Assembly: GCA_021827995.1 (NCBI GenBank)
Contig: JAKATK010000001.1
Span: forward strand, 62,001 to 126,000
DNA from: Microcaldota archaeon
GTDB lineage: Archaea; Micrarchaeota; Micrarchaeia; Micrarchaeales; Micrarchaeaceae
Direction of reading: 5' to 3'
Length of the DNA stretch: 64,000 nt
A program made the translations under genes and the position numbers. The notes beneath the pieces are model-generated. The model searched no databases, had not been told where the DNA came from, and saw only the letters and a program-made list of their open reading frames with translations. Positions 44,744-53,288 of the stretch are shown here, piece after piece; positions within the stretch are counted from its first letter, which is position 1, and every line of letters starts with the position of its first letter.

Positions 44744-44932
44744 TCAGTTGCTCCCCTCCAACTGCTTTATCCTCTCTCCAACGCCCTTTATCTCGTTCTC
44801 GAGACTCTCCTTGTACTCCTTAAGGATCTCGAGCTTTTCTTCCTTCGTCAGGAAATTCCTGAGACCGTACCCGCTTCCGCCACAATTACAGTTCCTGGGG
44901 CCGTACTCGCCCCCGCCACAATCACAGTTCAT
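44744..44932 (-). CDS. Small Cys-rich protein with helical tail
   Basis: 62 residues from ATG 44932. The N-terminus carries two CDCGGG/CNCGGSG motifs that could bind metal. The C-terminus is a charged helix (FLTKEEKLEILKEYKESLEN) like that of the small DUF5320-type proteins. Divergent from a PadR-like gene with shared operator sequences, a pairing seen in other archaea. Role unknown; metal or redox sensing is conceivable. Confidence 0.6.
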   Translation of the reverse strand: MNCDCGGGEYGPRNCNCGGSGYGLRNFLTKEEKLEILKEYKESLENEIKGVGERIKQLEGSN

Positions 44933-44949
44933 TTGCCTCACCAATCAAG

Positions 44950-45004
44950 TATAGGACATAAGATATGTATGCGCAACAAATATAAATATATAGCATGTCC
45001 TATA
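44950..45004. promoter_or_regulatory. Divergent operator: TATAGGACA ... TGTCCTATA
   Basis: Perfect 9-base inverted arms at 44950-44958 and 44996-45004 flank the TATA box (ATAAATATATA, about 44981-44991) of the PadR-like gene. They also cover the start region of the divergent Cys-rich gene. Likely bound by the adjacent PadR-like protein. Confidence 0.5.
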
Positions 45005-45019
45005 TGTATGAGTGTAAAA

Positions 45020-45355
45020 ATGGCGCGTTGCCGCTGCGATATGCGTGGCCTCCTCTCATTCCAGATACTGTGGCTGCTCTCCAAGAAGAGCATGCATGGC
45101 GAGGAGATAGCGAGAGAGATAGCGAAGCGGCGCGGCGGGAAGCCCAAGGCCGGGACACTGTACCCCGCGTTGAAGGAGTTGCGCACGAACGGTCTTATAC
45201 GCGGCGACAAGGTCGGCAAGACAAGGGTGTATTCGATAACCGCCGATGGCCGCGCCGCGGCCAGGGAGGCCGTCGTTTACTTCTGTCGCAGCTTCGGCGA
45301 CATATTCGCGGACTCGAACCGAACAATGCACCGCGTCGCTCGACCCACCCTCTAG
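45020..45355 (+). CDS. PadR-like transcriptional regulator
   Basis: About 111 residues from ATG 45020 (MARCRCDMRGLL); ATG 45008 is also in frame but lies near or before the predicted start of transcription. The winged helix LLSKKSMHGEEIAREIAKRR, then AGTLYPALKELRTNGLIRG is typical PadR. The N-terminal CRCDMRG Cys pair suggests redox or metal sensing. Confidence 0.75.
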   Translation: MARCRCDMRGLLSFQILWLLSKKSMHGEEIAREIAKRRGGKPKAGTLYPALKELRTNGLIRGDKVGKTRVYSITADGRAAAREAVVYFCRSFGDIFADSNRTMHRVARPTL

Positions 45356-45421
45356 TAACAGCTTGCCGGCAGCATGTCAAAGTATAAATTGTTGTCGGCA
45401 ATGTATGATTGGCACGGTTCT

Positions 45422-45811
45422 ATGCGCAGATACTCGAAGGGGGCCAGGGGCGAGCGCGAGTTGCTCAACGTGCTGCACTGCCACGGCTACTCTGTCATGC
45501 GCAGTGCCGGCAGCGGCGTTAACTCCATAAGCCCGGACCTGATAGCCATGAAGGACCGCAGAGGCCTTGCCTTCGAGTGCAAGGCCTGGGACAACACGAG
45601 CCTGTCGATAGAACCGGAGAAGTTCGACGTCCTGAAAGAGTGGGAGCGCAACACCGGCATGCAGACGTTCATAGCCTGGCGCATGAACTCTCTCGGTTGG
45701 TTCTTCATAAAGCTAGACGAAATGCGCAGGACGGAGAAGAACTACACCGTCACGAAGAGCACAGCCATGGGCATATGCCGCAAGCTTGACGCGATAATGG
45801 GCGCCCAATGA
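45422..45811 (+). CDS. hjc: Archaeal Holliday junction resolvase Hjc
   Basis: About 129 residues from ATG 45422 (MRRYSKGARGERELL); the frame is open to 45374. A TATA-like AGTATAAATTG at 45380-45390 favours this start. Nuclease motif residues are present: Glu in ARGERELL, RSAGSG, Asp in SPDLIA and the ExK pair FECKAW. It resolves four-way junctions in recombination and fork repair. Confidence 0.88.
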   Translation: MRRYSKGARGERELLNVLHCHGYSVMRSAGSGVNSISPDLIAMKDRRGLAFECKAWDNTSLSIEPEKFDVLKEWERNTGMQTFIAWRMNSLGWFFIKLDEMRRTEKNYTVTKSTAMGICRKLDAIMGAQ

Positions 45812-45920
45812 GCAGCGACGTCAAAATCGTGTAGCTGTGCAAGCGAATCCAGTGCGAATAAAATTAGTAGCGTTTAAAAGACCGTATGAGATATTATAAG
45901 AGCTCCGCCCAGTGGTACCG

Positions 45921-47141
45921 ATGGCACAGACACTCAACGACCTGCTCAAGGAATCGGCCGTGTTCGCCAACAGGGAGGTGCTCTCCCCGCACTACACCCC
46001 GCAGCGGCTCGTGTACCGCGAAAAGGAGATAAACAAGATAGAGAACGCTGTGGCGCCGGCGCTCAAGGGCGAGAAGGGCAGGAACCTCTTCGTGTACGGC
46101 AAGACCGGCACAGGCAAGACCTCGTGCGTCAAGTACGTCATTAATGAGGTAAAGAGCCTGCCAAACACCAAGGCGCAGATATCATACATAAACTGCAGGA
46201 TATACAGCTCCAGGTTCAGGATTCTGGGCCGTATAATAACGGAGCATCTGCCGACGTTCGCTACGAGGGGCTACGGCGCAGCAGACCTATACGAGCGCCT
46301 AGTCGGCTGGCTAGAGGAGGGCAGGATACTGGTGGTGGCGCTCGACGAGATAGACATGGTGAAGGATCTCGACGACCTGGTGTACATGCTCACCAGGATA
46401 AACAGCGAGATAAAGGGCGGCGGCGTCACCATGGTCGGCATATCGAACAGGGTATCGTTCAAGGAGAGCCTCGATCCGAGGAGCCTGTCGGCGCTGTACG
46501 AGACCGAGCTGGTTTTCTCGCCGTACTACGCGACTGAGCTGTACGAGATACTCAAGGACAGGGTTTCGCTCGGCTTCAAGGCCGGTGCCATAAGCGATGA
46601 CGTCCTGCGCTTCATAGCGGCCGCAGCCGCCAGGGAGGGCGGCGACGCTAGGTTCTCGCTAAAGGTGCTGTCTAAGGCCGGCGAGCTCGCCGAGGAGAGG
46701 GCGTCGAGCACGGTCAGCATGGACGACGCGACCAGCGCGGCGAAGGTTACAGAGGAAGATGTCGTCTACGAGCTCATATCTACGCTGCCCGAGCCGCTCA
46801 AGCTGGTCCTCTACGCGCTCTCCCTAATGGCTAACTCAGGCGGCTCGTACAAGAAGCTCATGGACGGCACGGACACGTACCTGTTCAGCGGCGACGTCTA
46901 TTACAGATACAAGTCCCTTGCGGAGAGCATGCACAGGGAGGCCAAGAGCGAGCGCTGGTACAAGAAGTACTTGGCCGAGCTGGAGATGCAGGGCCTCGTC
47001 ACCACGTTCGAGTCTGGCAAGGGCATCAGGGGCCATGCCAAGCTGATAAAGCTGCTCTATCCTGCAGACAAGACCAAGGCCGTGCTCGATGCTTCGCTGT
47101 TCGGCACCGAGGGCGGCGTCCAGTCCGGCCCTACGGCATGA
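45921..47141 (+). CDS. Orc1/Cdc6 replication initiator
   Basis: About 406 residues from ATG 45921. The AAA+ core has Walker A GKTGTGKTS, Walker B VVALDEIDMV, sensor 1 VGISNRV and a C-terminal winged-helix DNA-binding domain. It binds origin repeats and loads MCM. A TATA at 45890-45899 (ATATTATAAG) gives a leaderless transcript at 45921. The 100 bases upstream are AT-rich, but I see no clear ORB repeat. Its stop overlaps the rpp30 start in ATGA. Confidence 0.9.
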   Translation: MAQTLNDLLKESAVFANREVLSPHYTPQRLVYREKEINKIENAVAPALKGEKGRNLFVYGKTGTGKTSCVKYVINEVKSLPNTKAQISYINCRIYSSRFRILGRIITEHLPTFATRGYGAADLYERLVGWLEEGRILVVALDEIDMVKDLDDLVYMLTRINSEIKGGGVTMVGISNRVSFKESLDPRSLSALYETELVFSPYYATELYEILKDRVSLGFKAGAISDDVLRFIAAAAAREGGDARFSLKVLSKAGELAEERASSTVSMDDATSAAKVTEEDVVYELISTLPEPLKLVLYALSLMANSGGSYKKLMDGTDTYLFSGDVYYRYKSLAESMHREAKSERWYKKYLAELEMQGLVTTFESGKGIRGHAKLIKLLYPADKTKAVLDASLFGTEGGVQSGPTA

Positions 47142-47686
47142 GTTGTGGTCACGTGGGCTTCTATGACCTTGTCGGCGCGGGCTGCTCATTCAGCCGCGAT
47201 TTCGCCTCTGCGCTCGGCTTCGCGCGCGTATTCGCTGTTGGCAGCGACATAGCCATGGTGAGCGACAGCAAGGACGCTCTCGCGCAGAGGTACATAGCCT
47301 CCGGCAGCAACCACTCGCGCCTGTCGTACCACGCCAAGCACGGCGCGGCCGCCCTGGTCGTGGAGAGCCTGGAGGCCGAGACCGGCATGCTGGACTCAAT
47401 GCGCGACAGCGGCTGCGCGATGGTAATACCTCTCGGCACGATAGTCGGCACGGCCGGCTGCGCCCGCTACAGGTCGATACGCAACGCCACGAAGCTCTTC
47501 TCCGCGTGCCGCAAGTTCGACATACCGGTGGCTTTCGTCAGCATGGCCAGGTCGCAGCTCTTCATGGAGTCCTACATGCAGCTCATAAGCCTGGCAGAGC
47601 TGGTCGGGGCGGACGAGGCCTACGCGCGCTACAGCCTGTCCAGCATCAACGCCTCTCTGGGTGGCAACGATGGCGGTAAGGGATAA
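47138..47686 (+). CDS. rnp3: RNase P protein component 3 (Rpp30)
   Basis: A 182-residue TIM-barrel-like subunit of archaeal RNase P, which matures tRNA 5' ends. Matching features are the N-terminal FYDL strand, SRLSYHAKHGAAALVVES and RYRSIRNATKLFSACRKFDIP. The C-terminal MQLISLAELVGADEAYA also fits. It is shorter than usual (about 210). Overlaps cdc6 by 4 bases and the pop5 gene by 17. Confidence 0.75.
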   Translation: MSCGHVGFYDLVGAGCSFSRDFASALGFARVFAVGSDIAMVSDSKDALAQRYIASGSNHSRLSYHAKHGAAALVVESLEAETGMLDSMRDSGCAMVIPLGTIVGTAGCARYRSIRNATKLFSACRKFDIPVAFVSMARSQLFMESYMQLISLAELVGADEAYARYSLSSINASLGGNDGGKG

Positions 47687-48020
47687 GCGCAGGTACGTCC
47701 TCGTCGAGGCGAGCTGCGACGTTGCCGGCGCAAATGGCGGCACGGCGATTCCGGAGTTCAAGTCCGCGATTGTGGCGGCCCTGCACGCGGAGCTAGGCGA
47801 GGTCCGCTACCACGAGGTAAACCCCGTCATAGTGGCCTGCCCGGGACAGCGGCTTTTCATACTGCGGTGCTCGCTAGACGGAGTCGGCGATCTGATAACC
47901 GCGCTGGCACTGACGAGGTCGCTGCGCGGCGCACAAGTGGGCCTTTACACTCTGGGCAGTTCCGGCACTATACGCGCCCTCAAGGATTCTCTGGTAGAGA
48001 TGCAACGGCTGCCGAAGTGA
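47670..48020 (+). CDS. rnp2: RNase P protein component 2 (Pop5)
   Basis: 116 residues from ATG 47670 (GTG 47661 possible). RYVLVEA at the start, EFKSAIVAALHAELGEV in the middle and ILRCSLDGVGDLITALAL are Pop5 features, as is the GSSGTIRALKD end. Pop5 pairs with Rpp30 in the RNase P holoenzyme, and the overlapping genes support co-translation. Confidence 0.8.
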   Translation: MAVRDKRRYVLVEASCDVAGANGGTAIPEFKSAIVAALHAELGEVRYHEVNPVIVACPGQRLFILRCSLDGVGDLITALALTRSLRGAQVGLYTLGSSGTIRALKDSLVEMQRLPK

Positions 48021-48232
48021 GATCTGCGATTCCGAGCAGCTGCCATTTTATCAAACGTCCGAGTTCCTAGGCGCGACGCGTTGCATGCGGTTGTGCCAAG
48101 GCTTTCCGCCACCAAGTCCTCTGGCCAGCTTATACGGCTGCCATCCCGGAATCAGACGTTCGAGCGCCCCATGGACCTGGTCTTTGCGCCACGACATAGC
48201 GCAAACCGCAACGGTACGTTACATAGGCAGCT

Positions 48233-50362
48233 TTATGGGACCCACACCGGATTGAAGCCGTCCTGCGAGACCTGGGTCAAGCCTTCTCCGGACAGGCCGA
48301 CCTCGTAGATGCCATCGCTTGTGGAAGTGGCCATCTGCTCCAGCGAGTTGCCTGACACCTCTCCGAATACGAGTTCGTTGTTCCCAACCCAGCTGACGCC
48401 GCGTATCAACGCCCCGCTTGGGCCGCTGACCACCTCGTCCATGGATCCGGTCGCGATGTCCATCACGTAGATTGCTGACGAGTATATCTCACCGGTGAGC
48501 GTATTGTAGTCATACCTGACAAAGGCCAAGTACGCTCCGTTCGGCGAGAATGCCGGGAACGCGTCATTTGTGCTATCGGAATCAGACCCCTGGCATTGCG
48601 TGATTGGCGTCGCGCTCTGTTGCCCGTCCTGCTGGGCCGGCACCAGGTATATGTCAGTGCATATTACCGGGGTGTCATACGTTTGGTCGGTTGGGCATGC
48701 GTCATTCGGGTATGGAACGCAGCTTGACGGCACGGCTAGTTCGGTGCCATCGGGCGACCAGCTTAAGCCGTAGCCAGTGAAAGCAGATTCGCCTCCGCCA
48801 AGCTCGCCGACTATTCCAGGCGACGCGCAATCGGCCACATCGCAGAGCCAAAGAATGAACGAGGATTCGCCCTGTCCGTTTGAAGCCCTGGCTATGTTCT
48901 TGGTCATGTACGCGATCTGGCTGCCGTCAGGACTAACCGCTACTGCCATCGGCACAACAGTGGTGCCTTGGTTCGGTGTCGGGAAGTCCGTCACCTGCTC
49001 AAAGCCTGCCCCGTTGGGGGCGAACGCGTATATGTTTGCCATCTCATTCGAGTAATCCGTTTCACTCTGTCCGGTAGAAGCCAATAACCCACCGTTCGCA
49101 GACGCTGCCATGGCAAGTGCGCCCACGCTTACAAGCGGCAAGCTGATCTGTTGCGGTGTCATGTCTTGAGCGGGAGCGATCCACACGGCGCTGCCAGTGC
49201 TATATGCTATGTAGCCACCTGCAGCACCGCCATTGGCCTGCGGATTGGCACCGTTCTGTGGTGGATTGGCGCCGTTCTGTGCGACCGCGCCGTAGAACCC
49301 AAGGCTCATAATCATGTGCTCGAAGATCGGTTTGTAGGCCGCGAACGCCTGCGCGTTTTGTGCGAAGCCGCTCACAGCTAGTTGCTCATTGCCATTGATC
49401 ATTGCCAATTCTATGAAATCCTCGTGGCCGTCAGGCTCGCTGAACGTTATCACGTAGCCTGGCATGCCGGCCAGTGCGACCTGCCCCTGCGAAGTTACCG
49501 TGTAGCCACTCTGCTGCAGTGAAGTCTCAGTATCAATAACCGTCTGGTTGAGTGTTTCTGTGGCGTTGTAGACCATGCCATACACGTTCAGGCCAGCGAC
49601 CATGCCTGGCGCGTAGAATTCGGCAAGCATTCCGGTGCTAGCGTTGGCCGGCATGCTGCTCCATGACTCTGGATACTGCATAACGACTCCAGAGCTGTTG
49701 TATGTGTAATAGCTTGTGTTGGTTGTGTTTGTGCTGTTCTGTGTGTTCTGAACGCCTATCCCGAAGTCTTTCTGCGCGAAGCTGAATGACCCAAGCATGC
49801 CACGAAAGGCGCCTAAATCGCTATCAAACGTTGACCTGTTGCTTGCAACGCCGAAGAAGTTAAGCGCGGTGCCGTTGGAGAGTATTGTCCACGCCACCAG
49901 TTCCTCCATGCCGTTTGGAAGGAGGAACGTAGCACCATAACCTGGCGCTGCGCCGAAATCAGTGCTACCCTGTTCGATTAAGGAACCGTTGAAGTACCGC
50001 TCGAACGTGTACACGAGCTGGACGCTCTCGTTCAGCGTCATGTTCGAGCTGTTGGTCGCTACAAGGTACGCGTCCGATTGCCCATCCCCGGAGTAAAATT
50101 TCACTAGGGTGCCTTTAGTCGTGTTCATCCGCTGCTCGTTCCATGCGGCCGGATAATTCATGCTGAAGCCCAGCGCCGCATCCGTGAAATTGCCCGTTGC
50201 CTGCTGGACCGATGAATTATGGTGCTGCGTCTGCGCGGTGGTTGTAGCGGCCGCGTTCGCGTGCAAGCCACGCGCGCCGCCGGCAAACCAAAAAACGTAT
50301 GCGGCTACCACAACGATGATTATGGCCAAAAGAACAGAATATGCTAGACTAGGTTTTTGCAT
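48233..50362 (-). CDS. Membrane-anchored protein with PsbP-like modules and TolB-type propeller
   Basis: 709 residues. There is an N-terminal membrane anchor (SVLLAIIIVVVAAYVFWFAGG), then two similar ~150-residue modules (GFSMNYPAAWNEQR, then GVVMQYPESWSSMP) like PsbP/DUF-type lipoprotein domains. A short NGANPPQNGANPQANGG repeat linker follows, then a C-terminal beta-propeller with TolB-like blades (DGSQIAYMTKN, SPDGTELAVPS and SPNGAYLAFVRYD). Extracytoplasmic; partner unknown. Confidence 0.7.
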   Translation of the reverse strand: MQKPSLAYSVLLAIIIVVVAAYVFWFAGGARGLHANAAATTTAQTQHHNSSVQQATGNFTDAALGFSMNYPAAWNEQRMNTTKGTLVKFYSGDGQSDAYLVATNSSNMTLNESVQLVYTFERYFNGSLIEQGSTDFGAAPGYGATFLLPNGMEELVAWTILSNGTALNFFGVASNRSTFDSDLGAFRGMLGSFSFAQKDFGIGVQNTQNSTNTTNTSYYTYNSSGVVMQYPESWSSMPANASTGMLAEFYAPGMVAGLNVYGMVYNATETLNQTVIDTETSLQQSGYTVTSQGQVALAGMPGYVITFSEPDGHEDFIELAMINGNEQLAVSGFAQNAQAFAAYKPIFEHMIMSLGFYGAVAQNGANPPQNGANPQANGGAAGGYIAYSTGSAVWIAPAQDMTPQQISLPLVSVGALAMAASANGGLLASTGQSETDYSNEMANIYAFAPNGAGFEQVTDFPTPNQGTTVVPMAVAVSPDGSQIAYMTKNIARASNGQGESSFILWLCDVADCASPGIVGELGGGESAFTGYGLSWSPDGTELAVPSSCVPYPNDACPTDQTYDTPVICTDIYLVPAQQDGQQSATPITQCQGSDSDSTNDAFPAFSPNGAYLAFVRYDYNTLTGEIYSSAIYVMDIATGSMDEVVSGPSGALIRGVSWVGNNELVFGEVSGNSLEQMATSTSDGIYEVGLSGEGLTQVSQDGFNPVWVP

Positions 50363-50575
50363 TTAATCTATAATTGATGCGTTAGCAATGCATAAATTGT
50401 TAACCAACCGTTCGCGCCTAGGCTGGACCAGAACAAGCGTAGCCACGCGCGCCAGCCAATGCACACGGCAAACTGTCGGTTTGGCAGTGTTTCTGTACCT
50501 AGGCCAGTACGCGTATGCATTGAACCGCATGACGCGGAGCAATCGCGGCAGAACGATCGTGGCATGGCCTGGGCC

Positions 50576-51175
50576 TCAGTAACTCTTCATGCTCTCGTAT
50601 ATCTCGGCAGCGCCCCTCAGCATTATGTACGCGACCAGCGCGCCGACCAGCGCGTAGCCTATGATGATTGGGTAGCCGGAAACGTACACGAGCACGAGGT
50701 ACCAGTAGGTCACCGCCTTCAGAACGTTTATGCCGCCCCTGCCGATGTTCGATGCGTACACGGCCCTGGCGAACCGTGTCTTCATCTTTGACGACGTGCC
50801 GCGGGCCCCCATGAGGGCATCGGCGAACGAGTGCCTCAGCACTATGAGCAGCAGGATCCAGAGCGGCACTATGCCTACGTATGTGAACACTATCCACATC
50901 GTGTACTCGACGACCCGGTCACCAGCTATGTCCAGTCTCGCACCGTATGCCGTCGGCTTGATTTTCTTCTTGGGCGGCTGGTGCCTGGCGTACAGCTTAA
51001 TGGTCTCGATGCTGACCCTGCCGTACTTCGCCAGGTAACCGTCCACGGCGTCGAGTGCCAGTGAGATCGCTATGAGCGCTATCGTCGCTATCGGGTCGAA
51101 CTTGATGAGTATCAGGTACACGACGAGGAAGATCATCAGCGTCCTGAGCAGGACCACGGCGTCAGCGGGTTTCAT
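50576..51175 (-). CDS. CDP-alcohol phosphatidyltransferase family protein
   Basis: 199 residues with about five hydrophobic segments. The catalytic signature is split: DAVDGYLAK, then about 27 residues with a basic QPPKKKIKP loop, then GARLDIAGD. The canonical spacing between the halves is 8-11. All key Asp residues are present. Probably makes an archaeal phospholipid head group from CDP-archaeol (the product of CarS); the alcohol is unknown. Confidence 0.75.
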   Translation of the reverse strand: MKPADAVVLLRTLMIFLVVYLILIKFDPIATIALIAISLALDAVDGYLAKYGRVSIETIKLYARHQPPKKKIKPTAYGARLDIAGDRVVEYTMWIVFTYVGIVPLWILLLIVLRHSFADALMGARGTSSKMKTRFARAVYASNIGRGGINVLKAVTYWYLVLVYVSGYPIIIGYALVGALVAYIMLRGAAEIYESMKSY

Positions 51176-51246
51176 TCAACCATCGTGCCATCCGCACAAA
51201 CTGGTACGCGCAACAGCTGCCCGCGCATCGCGGGTAACTCACTGGT

Positions 51247-52008
51247 TCAGTTGTCCTGCTGTCCCTGCGTCGCGCTGCCGCCTCCGTTCCCTGCATTGGG
51301 GTCCTGCGGCTTCTGCTTCGCCGGCTTTGGCATGACATCCTTGCCCGCGCCCCTGCTGCGCAGCAGGAACGTTATGACGAGTATAACCACGACAGCTACG
51401 CCGGCTATCTCATAGTAGAGCGGGTTGCCAGGCAGGCCACTGCCTCCGCCCTTCGCCGCGACAGCACCGACGCTTGTGGTCGATGCGGTTGTCTGGCCCT
51501 GCTTCGCGGTCGTCGTCGGAGCCACGCTAGAGGTCGTCGATGCCGTCGAGGTCGTGGTGGTGGTCAGCGTAGTCGTGGTAGTGTTGGGCGTAACCAGCAG
51601 CTCTATAGTGGCCGGCACTATCTGCACGCCCTGGCTAGTGCCGGTAAGGTTTATCCTATAAGAGCCTGGCGTAGTGTTATAAGCTGGGTCTATGTGAACC
51701 ACGCCGCTCATGTTGGGGTTGCCGAATGTCTGGTTGGCCGTCGTACGCAGTGCCACGAAAATGTGATGCTGTACGAAATACGATAGGTTCTGTATAAGCA
51801 GCTGTGTACCGTATGCGTAGTAACCGCTAGTTAAGTTGAGCGTGAAGTTAACATAGCCGATGCTCCCTGGCTTCAGCGCTATAACGTTCGGCGTCGCAGT
51901 GATCGTCTCGACCCCGGTTACGGACGCAGGCGTTGCCTGGCTAAGCGCGGTCAGAAGCGAAACGGTCAACACCGCGCACAATGCGATTGCTAGGATGTCA
52001 CTCCTCAT
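51247..52008 (-). CDS. Secreted, C-terminally anchored protein with Thr-rich stalk
   Basis: 253 residues: signal peptide, one NEW3-like beta domain (VIALKPGSIGYVNFTLNLTS), a Thr/Ser-rich stalk (about 125-180) and a membrane helix (YYEIAGVAVVVILVITFLL). A Pro/Gln/Gly-rich cytoplasmic tail closes it. Layout matches the other surface proteins in the window. Function unknown. Confidence 0.6.
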   Translation of the reverse strand: MRSDILAIALCAVLTVSLLTALSQATPASVTGVETITATPNVIALKPGSIGYVNFTLNLTSGYYAYGTQLLIQNLSYFVQHHIFVALRTTANQTFGNPNMSGVVHIDPAYNTTPGSYRINLTGTSQGVQIVPATIELLVTPNTTTTTLTTTTTSTASTTSSVAPTTTAKQGQTTASTTSVGAVAAKGGGSGLPGNPLYYEIAGVAVVVILVITFLLRSRGAGKDVMPKPAKQKPQDPNAGNGGGSATQGQQDN

Positions 52009-52056
52009 TACAAGCAGCCCAATAATGTATTACGCGTTCTTCCGCGCCAAAGTTAT

Positions 52057-52584
52057 TTAAACGTTGGACCCTCCCAACCTGCCCGTCTGTCCGTTGAATT
52101 TGTCGGCCTCCTTCCTGACTTCCATTAACTTCGCTATCCTGCCTGCGCTCCTCCTCCTGCCCTCGCCGAACCTCTGCTTCTCGCCAGCGGTCCTGAGAGA
52201 AAGCCCTGGCACCTGCAAGGGCCTGCCATTATCATCGACGGCAACGTACGTAAGGAACGCCTTGGTAGCGAACCTCCTGATGCCTGTCAGGCTCTCCTCC
52301 GTCGTTACGTCCACCTCTATCTCCATGGTGCTCTTGGTAACGTAGTTCACTCTCGCGTCTAGGCGCACTATGTCGCCCAGCCTGATTGGTGCAAGGAAGA
52401 AGAGGCTGTCTATGCTGCCGGTCACGACCTTCTTTCTCGCGTGCTTGGTAGCCACTATGCTCGCTATGTTGTCTATCCACTCCATGAGCCGGCCGCCGTA
52501 GAGCGCGCTGAAGGTGTTCGTGTCCGCCGGCAGGACGTGCCTCTCTAGCACTGTGCGTGACCTCTGCGGCGACACCGATCCCAT
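52057..52584 (-). CDS. Acyl-CoA thioesterase, hotdog fold (YciA/ACOT-like)
   Basis: 175 residues. The single hotdog domain has VLPADTNTFSALYGGRLMEW with the Asp/Asn at the active-site helix, SIDSLFFLAPIRLGD and the later VDVTTEESLTG strand. Such enzymes hydrolyse acyl-CoA esters. The C-terminal 40 residues are basic. Confidence 0.82.
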   Translation of the reverse strand: MGSVSPQRSRTVLERHVLPADTNTFSALYGGRLMEWIDNIASIVATKHARKKVVTGSIDSLFFLAPIRLGDIVRLDARVNYVTKSTMEIEVDVTTEESLTGIRRFATKAFLTYVAVDDNGRPLQVPGLSLRTAGEKQRFGEGRRRSAGRIAKLMEVRKEADKFNGQTGRLGGSNV

Positions 52585-52659
52585 TGCAGCACCATACCAC
52601 TACGACGCCAACCTAATAAAATGTTTGCACGCATGGGCGCAATCTCCATCTGCGGCGTT

Positions 52660-53249
52660 ATAAACGTGGGTGGGAAAACCCACGATTTAAATTCGTTGGG
52701 ATGAGAGCGAACCGCAGAACAAAGGCGTATAAATTTTAATGGTTGTAAAGAACATGGTCATCTTGAAAAAGACATGCAGACATACAGCGTATCCTTCGCA
52801 GTCACAGAAGTCGGCACTCGGCCGTCAGGTGCGCCCATCCAAACAACTCTGCAGTCATGACCTTGCAAGGCAGATTACAGATGCCTCTTGGGGGCAATTC
52901 CATACGATACTTCTGCTACAATGCCGGAAGTGCTGGTCGCATGGTTGTCGGCATGAACCCAAGCAACACGACAGGGACATGCGGAAGACGCGGGGGATAC
53001 GTAAGATATCGGATTGGACGAAAGGACGCATCTCTGCCAAAGACGCGGGCTGGATTGATAAGGGCTTGAATGCCTGGATAAATGCCTTGACTACGGCAGT
53101 ACATGCGGGAATGGCGCCTCTGGAGACGTTGTAAGGCCTCGATTATATGGGCAGGTGTAGTTGGATCATGAACTGTGCTTGGTGGTTCAAGATGAACAAT
53201 CAAAAAGCCGCCATTGGAAGCCCACGGCTTCTGTCGTTGGAGGATGTCA
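52660..53249 (+). mobile_element. IS605/TnpB-like element remnant
   Basis: About 590 bases. The left-end hairpin GTGGGT/ACCCAC is at 52666-52683. A start region coding MRANRRTKAYKF then stops. Later a decayed zinc-ribbon segment is readable at about 52930-53000 (VVGMNPSNTTGTCGRRG). A C-terminal LNAWINAL...VHAGMAPLETL stretch is readable in another frame. The right end is GCCCACGGCTTCTGTCGTTGGAGG at 53219-53242, split here as a hairpin with GCCCACGGCTTC and GTCGTTGG. Frameshifts and stops make it non-functional; no TnpA. Confidence 0.65.
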
Positions 53250-53288
53250 CTAAATCCTTCAGATGATAAGCGCTAGGCAGGTGCGTTC

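Noticed and set aside
45812-45911. Replication origin boxes upstream of orc1/cdc6
   Set aside because: AT-rich, but no inverted ORB-type repeats could be recognised by eye.
48021-48232. Gap between pop5 and the propeller gene examined for RNA genes
   Set aside because: No structure or frame stands out; both neighbouring genes end here, so it is a convergent intergenic region.
50363-50575. Gap between two leftward genes checked for sRNA or small ORF
   Set aside because: Nothing beyond an AT-rich promoter-like stretch near 50363-50400.
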